Positions 32,241-43,939 of a stretch of 64,000 nucleotides of DNA are shown here, piece by piece (the first letter of the stretch is position 1; the number at the start of each line of letters is the position of its first letter). A program made the position numbers and the translations under genes. The DNA is from Fasciolopsis buskii (lineage: Eukaryota > Platyhelminthes > Trematoda > Plagiorchiida > Fasciolidae). Under the pieces are notes generated by a model. The model had not been told where the DNA came from and ran no database searches. It saw only the letters and a program-made list of their open reading frames with translations. Location of the stretch: the NCBI GenBank assembly GCA_008360955.1, contig LUCM01001814.1:21116-85115 (forward strand), read 5' to 3'.

Positions 32241-33559
32241 CTCATACAGAGACAATCGGGCAAATTGCTAACGAAAGATGTTTTATTGTTTTATGGTTCC
32301 CTGTTGTTAGTGGGACTCTATCTAGTTTGGGAGTTGCTCCGATTGGCGCTAATATTTAATAAACCCCAGAAATCTTTGGTGAAAATGACCACTGTTGTAA
32401 GCAACCGCCTTTGGATCGAATTTGAAGACAATTAGTATACGTCGCCGTTTGTTTAACTGGACGACCCCTGATACAGAGGGGGTATGTCTGTTGATTTCCT
32501 CGAACAATCTGCGATTAACTCAGTATTACCTTAAAAATTGCAATCGAAAGCCCGGAGAATGTTGTCCTCATTTCTATACTTCGATAATAATGAATTTTAA
32601 TGCGGAAACAAAAACAAAAATGTACTATTTTTTTCTTCTCGATGTGCAGTTTAAGTTACTCTGCAGCCTTAGCTCAACAATCGTTTTTCACATTTTCACG
32701 CAGTCGGAAAATGCAATCATACCTCTTCTGCTGCCGTTGTTTCAAATTAGCCATACTGCCCACTATCGCCTTTAATCAGCACTGCGTTTGTATTGGTCCT
32801 TAGCCGGCCCGTCACGTGACCTCACGATATGCTTAGGCATGCATCTGAATTGAATGTGACGATATCTGATACGGCGATTCCCAGCGCGTTGTTGTCTTGT
32901 CCTACTACCCCACAGCCCTAACCAATAATCACTAGACCAATCTCTTTGTGATTTCAGCCGGAAAATCAATACAGCTTCCGATTCACACTATCAAATCCAG
33001 TATCTCTTACACATTACATCTAGAAAGACTATGAAAAATGGATAAGGATACAAGTATATCTCACATAGTTTCTGTAACTTGAGTCCCAGCACCTCACACT
33101 GCACTAATTTCTAATATTCGGGAATAATTCTTGTTCAAAAAATAACTGGTGAACTTCATTCACAGCAGTGTCAGCATAGAGCTACCTGTTATCGGGAGCG
33201 CCCTTGGATTGCGTTGGTTAGCTGTGAATAAGTTAGTCTCCGACCCACTGAATAAGCCGTAGTGGAAAAGCAGTGGTAGTGTCGAGGGCATGGTGCGTTT
33301 AAGCCTGGCAAGTGATCTCCCTAAAATTACTACGAGATCCCGCGGCCAGTGTGGCCCGCCATCGTGTTCCACTGAACAGAGGGAGGTTTTCCAGAAGAGA
33401 CATATGACCCCATCAACTAGCTACCGGCCCGTCCAGAATGATTCTCCTGCCTTGCAGAAAGCGCTTGGCCACGCAAAGGCTAGAGGTGCATCCTCGAATA
33501 AAGAGGTCTACTCTGAACTGGGAAACTGAGTAGTATAACAGCTCGCAGCGCATACAAAC
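32241..33559. other. No recognised feature
   Basis: Nothing supported. The 117-codon + frame at 32422-32775 is Phe/Leu/Ile-rich, as expected for chance frames in pyrimidine-rich sequence. Confidence 0.4.
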
Positions 33560-34270
33560 ATGAATATGTCTGATCTACGAACGAACGTTTCTGGCGGTCC
33601 TCTTATTTGCAATCGCGACCTCCTACCGCACAAAACTGTTTTTCTCTCTACCAATTCGTGTTGCTCCTTCTCTTCCCATCCCAGTTCCCTGCGTTCTTCG
33701 GGAACTGCAGCTGGCCACACTAGCGGTAGTCCAACTGGGTTAGATTCTGTTGTTGCTACTTCGCGTTCTCCCTCACAAGGTATCCAAATTTCACTGAACC
33801 CAGTTCAGCCGGCTGATGCACTTCTTCGTCCTCGATGCCCCTCCAAACTAGCTACCTTCATTGTGCGAATAGTGATTCACGTGGGTCAACAGGGATGTTT
33901 AGCTCGGGCACCGGAGATCCTAGCCTCCAATGTGTTGTATAAAAGATACTCCCAATCTAGACTCCAGATCCATTATCCAACTGGCATCCCCATATAATCC
34001 TTCAGTGAAGTTTCATCTGCGTCTCCCGGGGACCCTGAGGCTGCGGCTTCTGATTTTGCAGGCTTTGGTGTGGTTCTCAATGAGAGGACTGAGGCTGCCA
34101 GCTGCCGGCTATGCGGCTTGAGACTTGGAGTTTCGTTCAGAGAAAATAGCCATCACCCTGATAAACGCTACTTGTTTCTTGTCTCCGCCTACGTGCCAAC
34201 AGATTGCACCTCAGATGCAGAATCTCTTCTCAGTTTTTATAAAATATTCTATTCACCATTTGTTGATATC
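33560..34270 (+). mobile_element. LINE 5' region: Ser/Pro-rich leader plus endonuclease start
   Basis: A 145-codon open frame (33560-33997) has a Ser/Gly-rich first part ('SSHPSSLRSSGTAAGH') and then enters the LINE endonuclease start: 'RPRCPSKLATFIVRIVIHV' and 'GQQGCLARAPE' (usual 'LATFNVRTL.QVGQQ..LARTL'). The match continues in other frames with 'DSRSIIQLASPYNPSVKFHL' (33960-34020), 'DFAGFGVVLNERTEAA' (34050-34100) and 'RYLFLVSAYVPTDCTSDAES' (34165-34225, usual 'LFVVSAYAPTDCSSD'). It shows the 5' side of the main LINE family, in contrast to the many 3' pieces. It breaks off near 34270, just before an S2 element. Confidence 0.7.
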
Positions 34271-34287
34271 ATGCACCAACTGCATTC

Positions 34288-34432
34288 TGATTAAGAAATC
34301 ATGGCTAAGCTACTTCATTTACAGCTGTTTCATCGCTTGTATAGGTAATCCATCACAGTGTATCTCCACGCGCCCAATTGGAGACGCAACCCTGGGGAGA
34401 GCGATTCTTGAGTCGGAACGCCTTTAGGACAT
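34288..34432 (-). mobile_element. S2 SINE, single arm
   Basis: The reverse complement follows the S2 order: 'cctaaaggcgttccgactca', 'gttgcgtctccaattgggcg', 'cctatacaagcgatgaaaca' and 'gccatgatttctta'. It is diverged; no opposite arm is next to it. Confidence 0.6.
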
Positions 34433-36032
34433 TTGCGCTATACTGGCGATTGGCGTCTGAACGGTTATGCTGAACCTATCACTAAGATTGATTGTTGGCA
34501 CCTATCTCGTTACTGTTGCACGGTGTACTGTCTCGTTTCACCGTTCAAATAGCGATCGAGCCCCTTCTGATGAGATTGACTTATGCGAGGTAGCCTAATT
34601 ACAACGAAGAGGCCTTGGGTTAGACCTACCAGAGCTTGATTACTTCGTATATTTTTAGTAGTTCTCAAACACCATAAACTGCGCCGTGCAGGCTGATTGA
34701 CAGAGTCGAATGTCTAAGAACACGATGATTATTGACCTTTGGAAAGTAAAACGATGCTATAATTACATCTATCGGAAGGTGGAGATTTGATTGATTCATT
34801 GTATTGTATTGTATATACTGTGGAGTACAATAAGTAATGTCACATTTCAGTGAAAAAGATTTGTAAAAGTTGAGTAGTGTAAAGGGATTTACACGCCAAT
34901 TTCACCGGTCGTAAATAATGTAATGATTAGATAAAGCTAATCGAGGAATAATGATAGCCCATTATGACAGGTTTTCCGAGAAGGGTTGGCCTGTGAAATA
35001 TACCGCCGCTTGGGTTACTGTCGACATTTTGTGAAGTGCTCCTTGCTTCTTTCATAAGGTGAGTTTCAGTTCTGTTGCGGAGATAGCGTGACATTTGAGA
35101 CGAACTGGTTTTTCTGAGGGTAGCCAAATATTTCAAAGATTCGCCTGTTGCCGTGATCTTCGATGTGAAAGTCTTGACATTGCTCCACATTAAGCAGTGG
35201 GTTGCCAAAAATAACAGAGTACAATGGCGAGTGACAACAAGGACTTCTGAAGAAGAATAGGTCTAATTGTTGAAAGTCGGAGTTGCGAAATTTAGATTTG
35301 ATTTTTTCGCACTGAAGGAATAGTAAGGCCTGACACTTAGATTACAACTTAGGCCTTAACAAAATCGGACAATGTGCACTAATGAAATACTGGGAGCGTG
35401 CACTTTCGGGAAAATAATCGTGTGTGGTGGTAAGTAATAACTCTATCTAAGCTGAGTCCCGCCTCTAAGTGGTATGGTAAGATAGCATCGATTGCAATAT
35501 CCACCTCCTTACAAAATAATATGCGATCATCCATATATAGAAGAGGAAGAATAAATACTCGAAGAAGTGTCCCGAAAGAAATGCGAATATTTTTTTTCTT
35601 TGCGAGCTAAAAGAGACAATGTATAAACTCCGTTTATGATAGTCTTCTGCACTTGACGAAAACAGCTAAGATAACACTGTGTCAACGAGACAGTCAATTC
35701 CGTGACGAGTTACGGGTACATAGACAATATCAATCTTTTGTCTCAAATTTTTCCAGGAGGATTTATGTATGTGTGCTAACGAGTCCACCTCCAGTCTTCT
35801 TGCCGAAACTGCGTCCTATGCTTGATCTGGAGTCTGAAGCTGTCTATCGACACTGAGGTGAATCAGCCGGAATCTAGGTTCAGTCACGATTCTTGTATGC
35901 AGCAGACACAACACGTGTTGAACATGGGATCGGTGGTTGAATGTTGGGACAAGATCCGACATGTCTAAACAAGAGGCTGAAGTTTTTTACTCAACTAGTG
36001 TCTGTTGGAGAATGGCTTTCTTCGTGAAGGCT
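34433..36032. other. No recognised gene
   Basis: AT-rich sequence. A 93-codon minus frame (35208-34927), rich in Ser and Thr, looks somewhat protein-like, but I recognise no family and see no splice context. Confidence 0.35.
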
Positions 36033-36219
36033 NNNNNNNNNNNNNNNNNNNNNNNNNNNNNNNNNNNNNNNNNNNNNNNNNNNNNNNNNNNNNNNNNNNN
36101 NNNNNNNNNNNNNNNNNNNNNNNNNNNNNNNNNNNNNNNNNNNNNNNNNNNNNNNNNNNNNNNNNNNNNNNNNNNNNNNNNNNNNNNNNNNNNNNNNNNN
36201 NNNNNNNNNNNNNNNNNNN
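36033..36219. other. Assembly gap (187 N)
   Basis: A run of unknown bases; open frames crossing it are meaningless. Confidence 1.
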
Positions 36220-37429
36220 GATCGTGTTGTAACAGGCTAGCAGAAACTTGCCGGAATATCTGCGGGAGGTGCTGAGGCTGAGACCCAACTAAACTATGCA
36301 TGAAAGTGCTCCACTCAGCGTACAAGACATTACTGATGACTGTGGATAGGTGAGCAGTCACCTCCACAGATCTTTTCGTTCACACCCATTGCTTTCCTAC
36401 CGGTAGCTCGAATTAAGTAAGACAAATTGTCGGAATTTCTCATGGCGACAGTATGTTCCATCTCCAAAACTCGTTGCGGCCACCTGGGATCTTTCGCTAT
36501 ATCTAAGGCAATGGGCTGCACCACAGTTTTCATGTCTCGTTACGAGTCGTGCTTCGTTAAACCGAGATGGGAACTGAACTTGCGTCACATTAATGGCGCA
36601 GAGACTCAGGCAAGAAATCGCATGCGTGTTTCACAATCTCTGACGAGCCAGTGGGCCCACAGCTTATCCATTAAACCGAAAAATGGCAGGACATTCTTGA
36701 TAAGCGACCGGTGTTCATCGATGTTTTCAGTGTGCTTCGAAAAACTGATAGATAGCTATTTACAATCAAACCGACGCAGATCCCTTACGTTTTAGCGCCC
36801 ACCAAACGCACGATGGGACAGCCTTAGTGCATCAGTAACGCGTAATCAGACGTTCGATTGAGTGGGCCTCCAGTACGGTCGGCGCAGTTTCTTTGTAGAC
36901 AATCCTTGCCATCTGTAGCCAATAGCTGTGGTCGAATTGAGTCCATTGCTTACCCAAAGAGGGCTGACGCCAGGTGGCGTACCGGCCATTGGAACGTCTG
37001 AAGCTAGTACTAGCGAGAAACGATTGATGGCTGAACACAAAGTCAATAACAGTTCTCCGTTTTCAGATCGACAGGAATCGAGACCAGAGGGACCATTTAG
37101 ATGTGCTTCGTTTCGAGGGCAGTCGATTTTCTCTAACGTTTATCTCCCTTTCCAAAACCAAGATGTCACCCTACCTTGCTGTGCGTAAGAGGCTGTAGAG
37201 CTTTTGATAGAAAGTGCCCTTGACGCAAAAGTATATTCCGGTCCTCAAAGAGTTGGACCGCCATACGTCAAGTCGGGTTGGGGGTTGTGGCCAGTTTTCG
37301 CCACCCCTCATGGTCTTTCCTTGAATACAGCAAGAATGTCCTGTATCTCCATTTCTTCTCACCTTTTTTCATAGAGAGTTCTCCATAGAACGCTTTAACT
37401 GGTCTTTAAGAAGGTGGAGTTGAAAATCT
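36220..37429. other. No recognised gene
   Basis: Short overlapping frames on both strands and no family recognised. The sequence just before 37430 may be a further, unrecognisable part of the LINE that follows. Confidence 0.35.
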
Positions 37430-37795
37430 CCTTGCAAAAAGAATCCAGAACAGCGTCCGTGAACTTGCGGCACTTATGATGCCGTCATGATATCCGGCTT
37501 TCTCTCAGTGGAAGGCTGTACAATGCCGCAGTTTGTAGTGTTATTTTCTACGGTCGCGAGACCTGATTTATGCGCGTTGAGAAGGCCCGGCGACTTTCTG
37601 TTTTCGATCGCCGACATCTCCGAAGCATTGCTCGTTCCTGGTGGGAACATCGGGTCAGCAATGACCAGGTGCGTCGTCGTGTGTTGGATTCAGATAGTCT
37701 TCCTCCAACTGAGATAATCGCTCCGCATAGCCTTCGGTGGCCCGAACACGTAGTTCGTGTATGCCTATCCGTCGTCTACCCCTTCGTGCGCAACA
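37430..37795 (+). mobile_element. LINE C-terminal fragment
   Basis: The + strand gives, in successive frames, 'RIQNSVRELAAL' (usual 'RIQKARLAFANLRHLW'), 'SVEGRLYNAAVCSVIFYGRET' in pieces (37500-37560), then one frame with 'RVEKARRLSVFDRRHLRSIA' and 'WWEHRVSNDQVRRRVLDSD' (37570-37690), and 'HSLRWPEHVVRV' (37735-37770). This is the best-preserved copy of the 'RRLSVFDHRCLR..AR.WWEHRVSN' region in the window. Confidence 0.75.
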
Positions 37796-39827
37796 CTATA
37801 TATGACGGCTCAACTCCTTGCGAACCGGAATATACATGAGCTTTGGATAAAACTTACTGGCCACACAAACAACCGTCTGCCGAAACTTGATGCACTGTCG
37901 TTTTATTAAGACGTTTAACCTGAAACAAACGTTTCGTCAATCCTTACCCAGTTTTAGCATAAAACATATAGAACACACATTCAACTTTTTGTCCCGCCGT
38001 GGTTCATTTTGTTCCGATGAACAAAAGCATTGAATAACACATGGAATGTAACTGATTGAGTGTTGTACCGTCTATTGGTTGAGAAATGTGGGGCCCTGCG
38101 CGTGATGTTTTGCATATCGAAGTGGATACTAAAGGGCGAATTCAGAGGCCGGAAGGCTTTTTGTTTTCTATGGACCAACTTGGAAACGGTTCGTGCCAGG
38201 TGAATCCCAGGGTCCATGAGGGTACCGCGCCGAACAACAACAACAACAACAAAAATAACAACAACAATGTGAAACCAGCAAGGGTAGAGTGTTGCCAAGA
38301 CTATGAATTAAGTGGTCGCCTCTACTGGACAGTGCCACGTTTTACGGTGAACGAATTCGATTTCTGGTGCAACCAAAGGTTGGAAGCGTAGAAAGAGAAC
38401 AAACATGCCTTCAGTCAAGAACTGCATCAACCAACCAAAGAAAATAATGAAAGACGTGAATACACTTGAAGGAATGCTTCACGTTGTCTGTGGATTAAGG
38501 CAAGAATCTTCCCTACTTTGGACTTCGACCGCTTTGTTCCAAATGTGGCGATTACAGAGTGAACTGTGCGACTTCTGGCGCTGTTTTGGAATTGTCGAAA
38601 TTTTTTCGACTTTACGATGGGGATCGGATAAGAACTTCTTTTTGATTCACAAAACAAGAACTTCTGTTCGCAAACTGTAGGGAGACTAATACACAAATAA
38701 TTAGTGCACTTTACAGTACGTACGAACAAATGCGCCCATGTGAGGTGAATCACCTTTTGGGGCATATGCACAAGAGATCGGAACAAATCAGTTAACAACC
38801 ACTTCTGAATAGTTTTTTACTCGATTCGGATTAATTTTGTCGTGGTTCCGAAATAGCACGGGACATGGCATAGTTGCTCAAAAGCGCTGTTACATCAGCT
38901 GATTCACAGCGGCTGTTCCCCGGGTTGATACTAAACCAGGAATCAATCGGAGCAGTAGGTTCACATGTCCGAATGGACGTTCACACTCGTATTCTCGATT
39001 TGTTGGTCAGACATTTTTTGTGCTAGGAAGTTAATCGGTCCGACTGTCGCTAAAACTCAGTCTGCCGGGTTCCCTAATCTAATTCTCAGCACCAGGGTTT
39101 AGAGTATTTTCTTTCGTGCGCGCATAAAATGAGTCAATAAATCACACTACCGAACACTTTCGTTCAGGTATGCACATTCACAGAGTTCCGTTGTCGATAT
39201 TGCTGTCTTCCATTTACTCCCTCCATCATTTGTTTATGACTGTAGGCAATATGACTCTTTTCCAGGCCTTCCGATGGGTGATTAACGATGTAATCCTACA
39301 CCACGTGGTTCACAATGGACCTCCTATTGATCCGGTCACATCTATCGAGATAGTCATGGTAACATCGAGGGTTAATACCAATGAAATGGATGCGAAAATG
39401 TCTTCTCATGACTGCGGAATGCCCAATAATTTGACCGTCAAAGCGAAAACCGGGTGAACAACACACCATCGTAGAACCTTCGTTGTTACCCGGGCCGGGA
39501 AAATTATTACGACAATATCTTCTGCAGGTCCAGTCTCTACCCAGCAATTTTCAGTTCCATATTGCTTCCCCATTTGCACCTGAATTTTTATCGTTCACTC
39601 GTTCTGACGCATAGTTACGTTCACAACGAACAGTCAGTCCATCGGGGGGCATGAAATGCAGTCGTTCATCTGAATACTGAATATGTTAGATCGATTTATT
39701 TGGGATCGAGTTGCAAGCACAGAGGAAACCCATCCTCAATCCTCAGTCGCTTTTGTCTATCCCTTCTTTTCGCAGATTAGACACCCATATCCATATGCAC
39801 CAGTCGGTAGGTTCATCTCGACTCCAG
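37796..39827. other. No recognised gene
   Basis: Unassigned except for the (AAC)n run at 38232-38267. Open frames of up to 123 codons (38798-38427, minus) show no recognisable domain. Confidence 0.4.
38232..38267. repeat. (AAC)n microsatellite
   Basis: AAC units with an 'aaaaat' interruption. Confidence 0.9.
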
Positions 39828-39990
39828 TCCATCTTGGTCAAGCGGTCAACATCCTAGGGTTTCAACTTGAAAACCGTGGTCCGAATCTCCTTGATTGTCG
39901 ATCAACTTCCTCATTTCGAAGTCTTTTGTTAGTGGAAGCCCCGCCCTGAAAAATGCATTTGGTATTGATAACACACAGTAAAAAATGGGA
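39828..39990 (+). mobile_element. S1 SINE, diverged
   Basis: A tRNA-like 'ttggtcaagcggtcaaca' and box-B-like 'tggtccgaatctcc' (39879-39892) precede 'cgatcaacttcctcatttcg', 'gaagccccgccctgaaaaat' and a tail with 'gtaaaaaatggg'. Confidence 0.45.
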
Positions 39991-40261
39991 AAACATCATG
40001 CGTTTGTTAAATGTAAAATCCGCTTAGTTAGATGGAAAATTCATTCTTCCCCAATTATTACTTCCACATGGTCTTTAACAATACGATTTCAATACCTGTT
40101 TCGTTTTCCATATTTATTCATACACTGAGTGCAAAAGATGCCGACCACCAAGTTACTTTTATTGCAGATTTTAAGGGTACCAGCAAGGAGTGAGTTTTTC
40201 AAACGTCAAAAATCCTGGATCATGAGTCACGGAGCCGAAATACCATCCGTTGATGACTTTT

Positions 40262-40425
40262 CATTTTAGCTTTCCTTTTCCCACTTTTCTTCTATTGATA
40301 AAATGAATGTGTACATCTTTTTTAGGAGGAGGCCATCGCTAACAGATAGCTACCAAGTGCGGGGGGGGTAGGCTGTTCTCCAGTGGTCGGAGGATCCGAA
40401 CCTGTGAGCTTCATATGTGCTGATC
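40262..40425 (-). mobile_element. S1 SINE, diverged
   Basis: The reverse complement contains box-B-like 'caggttcggatcc', then 'agcctaccccccccgcactt', 'ggtagctatctgttagcgat', 'gatgtacacattcattttat' and 'aataga..aaagtgggaaaag'. This is the S1 order with the 'ccggtcaac' block replaced. Confidence 0.5.
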
Positions 40426-40956
40426 TCCATAGAAAAATCCATGATCGTGTTGTTGATTGCTCCCGAACACGGTGTTTCATTTTTGCCTCTTTCATTCTTT
40501 GTTTGTGTTCGCTGCCTCGGAACGTCTTCTGCAAGCTAGTTAGGCCGCTTTTCCATTTGTTTTAAAATTGGGCTATTGTGGTCGTCAGATCTAGCGGGTT
40601 CATGTGGCAGTCTTAATATTAATTCAACCCCTCCCTAAATGGCCTCTGGCCGGTCAACATTACTGCCTCCTTATTTGTTATAATCGGACGATTTATATGA
40701 GATCTGCATTGAGTTACGACATTGGCCGATCGTCTCCCTCTAAGAGGATCACTGTCTGGTCTTCGGTCTTAGTTCCAAGTTACGCCCCCGCTCGTCCATG
40801 AGCCCGTCACAAAATTCAGGCCACTTCAATCCGTCCGCCAATAAGGATGCCAGACTCAATCCATATTTGCACTCTGGCTTGCAGTCGATTGAATTCCAAT
40901 CCCGTGCGTTGTCCAACTGAAGTCTGAATGATTAGCCAATCAGTTTTGTAAATCTT
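40426..40956. other. No recognised feature
   Basis: Nothing supported on either strand. Confidence 0.4.
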
Positions 40957-41425
40957 GATATGAAATAATTTTTTTCTTGATATCATCGCTCAACTCACAA
41001 TTAAGAAACCGTGGAAGCACAGTGCAGCTGTTTCGATCTTGTTAGAAATCATAAGCTGTGCATATTCATCGCCAAGCTCTATAGGTCATATCCAAAACCT
41101 TCGCAGAGGAGTCATCTATCAGTAGGGGTCGATCGCTCTGAGCTAACGGACAGTAACCGTGCAAATCAGTGACGGATAGGTGTAACATCATGTGGTGAAG
41201 TTGAACAAACCGTTCAGAGCCTTTCCGGTAGTGTAATGGCTAAGGCGTTCGACTCAGAATCGTTCATCCGGGGTACGCATGCCAGTTCGGGCGCGGTGGA
41301 TATGCACTGCTGATGATTCCTAATAAGGATGAAACAGCTGTACAATGAGTGCTGCCATGATTTCTTAATGATGAGTTGAGTGATCATATCACATGGTGAA
41401 TTATTTCATGAAAAAATTCCATGAC
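40957..41425. mobile_element. Palindromic (head-to-head) S2 SINE pair
   Basis: The left arm (about 40957-41155) is S2 on the minus strand ('aagaaaccgtggaagcacag', 'gcagctgtttcgatcttgtt'). The right arm (about 41205-41425) is S2 on the plus strand ('ggcgttcgactcagaatcgt', 'gcatgccagttcgggcgcgg', 'gatgaaacagctgtacaatg'). The spacer 'caaatcagtgacggatagg' at 41163-41181 is nearly identical to that of the pair at 15308-15705, so the two loci share the whole palindrome and not only one arm. The tRNA-like part of the left arm is heavily changed. Confidence 0.75.
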
Positions 41426-43939
41426 CTAGTACTAACATACCTGGATATACTCGTGCTTCACTTTTGTATGACTCTTGCGCCAAAGCAAAGTTTCGTTTCA
41501 CATTTGGTATCCGCTGTTGACTCACACTCTTACATTTCTCAACTCTTTCTCTTTGCATTCTAAGGCTCAACACCAGACATTTCAGGGGCCGCTATTCTGA
41601 TAACTGGCCTATTATTACTCGAAGTGGGTGTTCCGCTGTACGCATCCAGTTCGGTTTAGAAATCGCACGAGTGTAAGAACAAGCGTGAGCACAGGATGGA
41701 TTGAATTCGATTAGTTCATATTTGTTTCTCAAAATGTGTACAATCAATCGGATATGGATTGCTTCTGAAAATGACAAGGCTATGTATGGGCACGGCAAAC
41801 TACAAATGGGAAAAAATCAATACGGAGGCCAAAGATCATCGAAATCACGTGGGTTGGACATGTGGATAGGGATCACAGCCAATAGTCTTCCTATCTCCAT
41901 GTACGGAGGAAATCGGTGAGTGAAAATCACAAGGCTAATATCCCCTCACGCCCCAAAAAATGTTTTCATTTATTTGCTTTTCAAAGGCGATCAGAAGGAA
42001 AGGTGAACGCAGCGACGATTAAGATACGCTGTCACGATGACCTGCTGTGCTGCTTCTAGGATATCGCTACACGACACGAAACGGATGTTTTGTGAATCTA
42101 ATCTAGAAGGACCGAACTCTCCGGGTACCTCCTCATGGTTCTAACTTTGACAATGCGCTTACGGTAGCAAGTACTTTGAAAGAACCGACAGGCGAATATG
42201 CGTGAGAATTTCCGAGGATATTCCAAAATTCAGTTACACGACACCTAGTAGACCATGATAGACTCGTTGATTGTAGGGAAACGTTCCGAGTGATAAGCCG
42301 CCCAAAATCTCGCAGCCTCCTGCGGTTTGCAGATGCAGCTACCATTTGCCATCATAAGCCTGATTTGTGCGAACAGTAGCAATTTTTATTCGGTCTCACC
42401 CTTCCCCGATAAACAATGTGAAGATAGGAAGACTAACGACTGTGACATGCTCAATCCGCGTGATCTGTGTCCTCCCTATTGATTTTCTCCCATTTGAAGT
42501 TTGCCATGCCCATAGCCTTGTCATCTTTAAGAATCAGATTGGTTGTACACAGGTGAGAAGCAAACACGAAATAGGTGAACTCACTCTATCCTATGATCAT
42601 GCTTGTTCTCGTACTCACGAGAATGTTTCTCTAGTTCTGAATCTTTTATGTCTATTTCACTGGGACTGTCCTTCTCAAGGTGCAACTTTGTACTTCACAC
42701 TTTTCCAAGTCACACTATCCTGAATTGTATGGCCACGTTGAAATCAAGTATTGTTCCATTGAAAACTAGGCGATCCGTGTTTGGTCTCGCTCACTTGATT
42801 CGACATTCTGTCGCCGTATTGGGCAAATGCGACACGGATGTTCGCTGAGAGGTTCACGATCTGGGGATTAAGTAACTGAGCAAGTGACTTTATCTTCTGT
42901 CGGTAAACGATCTTTAGGGTTACTTGCTGAATCGGTTTGTGTCAGTTATTCTCTTTTCCGCTTTTCCTACCCATAGCTTTTAAACCCGAAAGCTAGGACA
43001 GAGGGTTCTGGATCCCTTACTGCCCTAAATGTTCCCGTTCTTAACAAATTAGCCATATGAATAAGACACCAGCTTGAATGACGGCAGAATCACGGCAGTC
43101 AGAAGGTCGAATCCTACTCCCAATTTCATTCATCCCGATTTTGGAAATGTCGTCGGTACAAAAACGGGAACATTCCACAATTTCATCTATTCTCGGAATG
43201 AAAGAAGAACGAAAATTAATTGCGAATCAATTTGAAACAGACTATTCATGTGCTGTTTACTATCTGCCTATGGGAGGTGATGTTAAATAGGCCGGCAAAT
43301 AGGAAAAACGAACCGATTTTTCACTATCATTTCATGACATCACCAATACAAAAGGGATAAAGATGGAACTATTACAGCTATACTCGAATGACTGCATTTT
43401 AGATGTTGCAGTATGATCATCAGTTAGTCGCAGAGATTTCGTATCAAGGTTGACCAACAATGACCAGATTGGAGGACGGAATTCCGCTCTAAACATGACT
43501 GCATTACTGAGGGCTAAATTGTGTTTGATTCTTAATTATAATGATCAGTGGATGGACTGTAATAAGAGGACTCATACGGAAAGGAGAATCAGTCAATTTG
43601 GAGTCCCCTGAAGCAAAAAAAAAACAAATCGATCAGATCTTGAGACGAAAGAACAGAAGATACCGACGGCATTACTTTCTTTTTCCAACTCAGTATATCC
43701 ACACAATATCCACATTGCATATTCTTCTTTCTACCGCCATGTATATCATGTTGAGATGGGTACCGTTTAGCTAGGCTCCAACTCCTGTTTGACGCCGAAT
43801 GATGAAAACACTATGATTGAAAGCTATTAGTTCTGACCGCATACAGACATATTTTAGCCGGTTCATCCGATGTCGTGCTCTTTAGAAGGGCCAAATTATT
43901 TAACTGATTCAATTAAACCATTGGTCAATGTAATACCCT
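41426..43939. other. No recognised gene
   Basis: Only frames under 120 codons and no domain recognised. The + frame 43541-43774 has a Lys/Arg-rich centre and a hydrophobic end, but no support beyond that. Confidence 0.4.

Noticed and set aside
35937..36367. Open frames of 75-126 codons on both strands
   Set aside because: They exist only because they cross the 187-base gap at 36033-36219.
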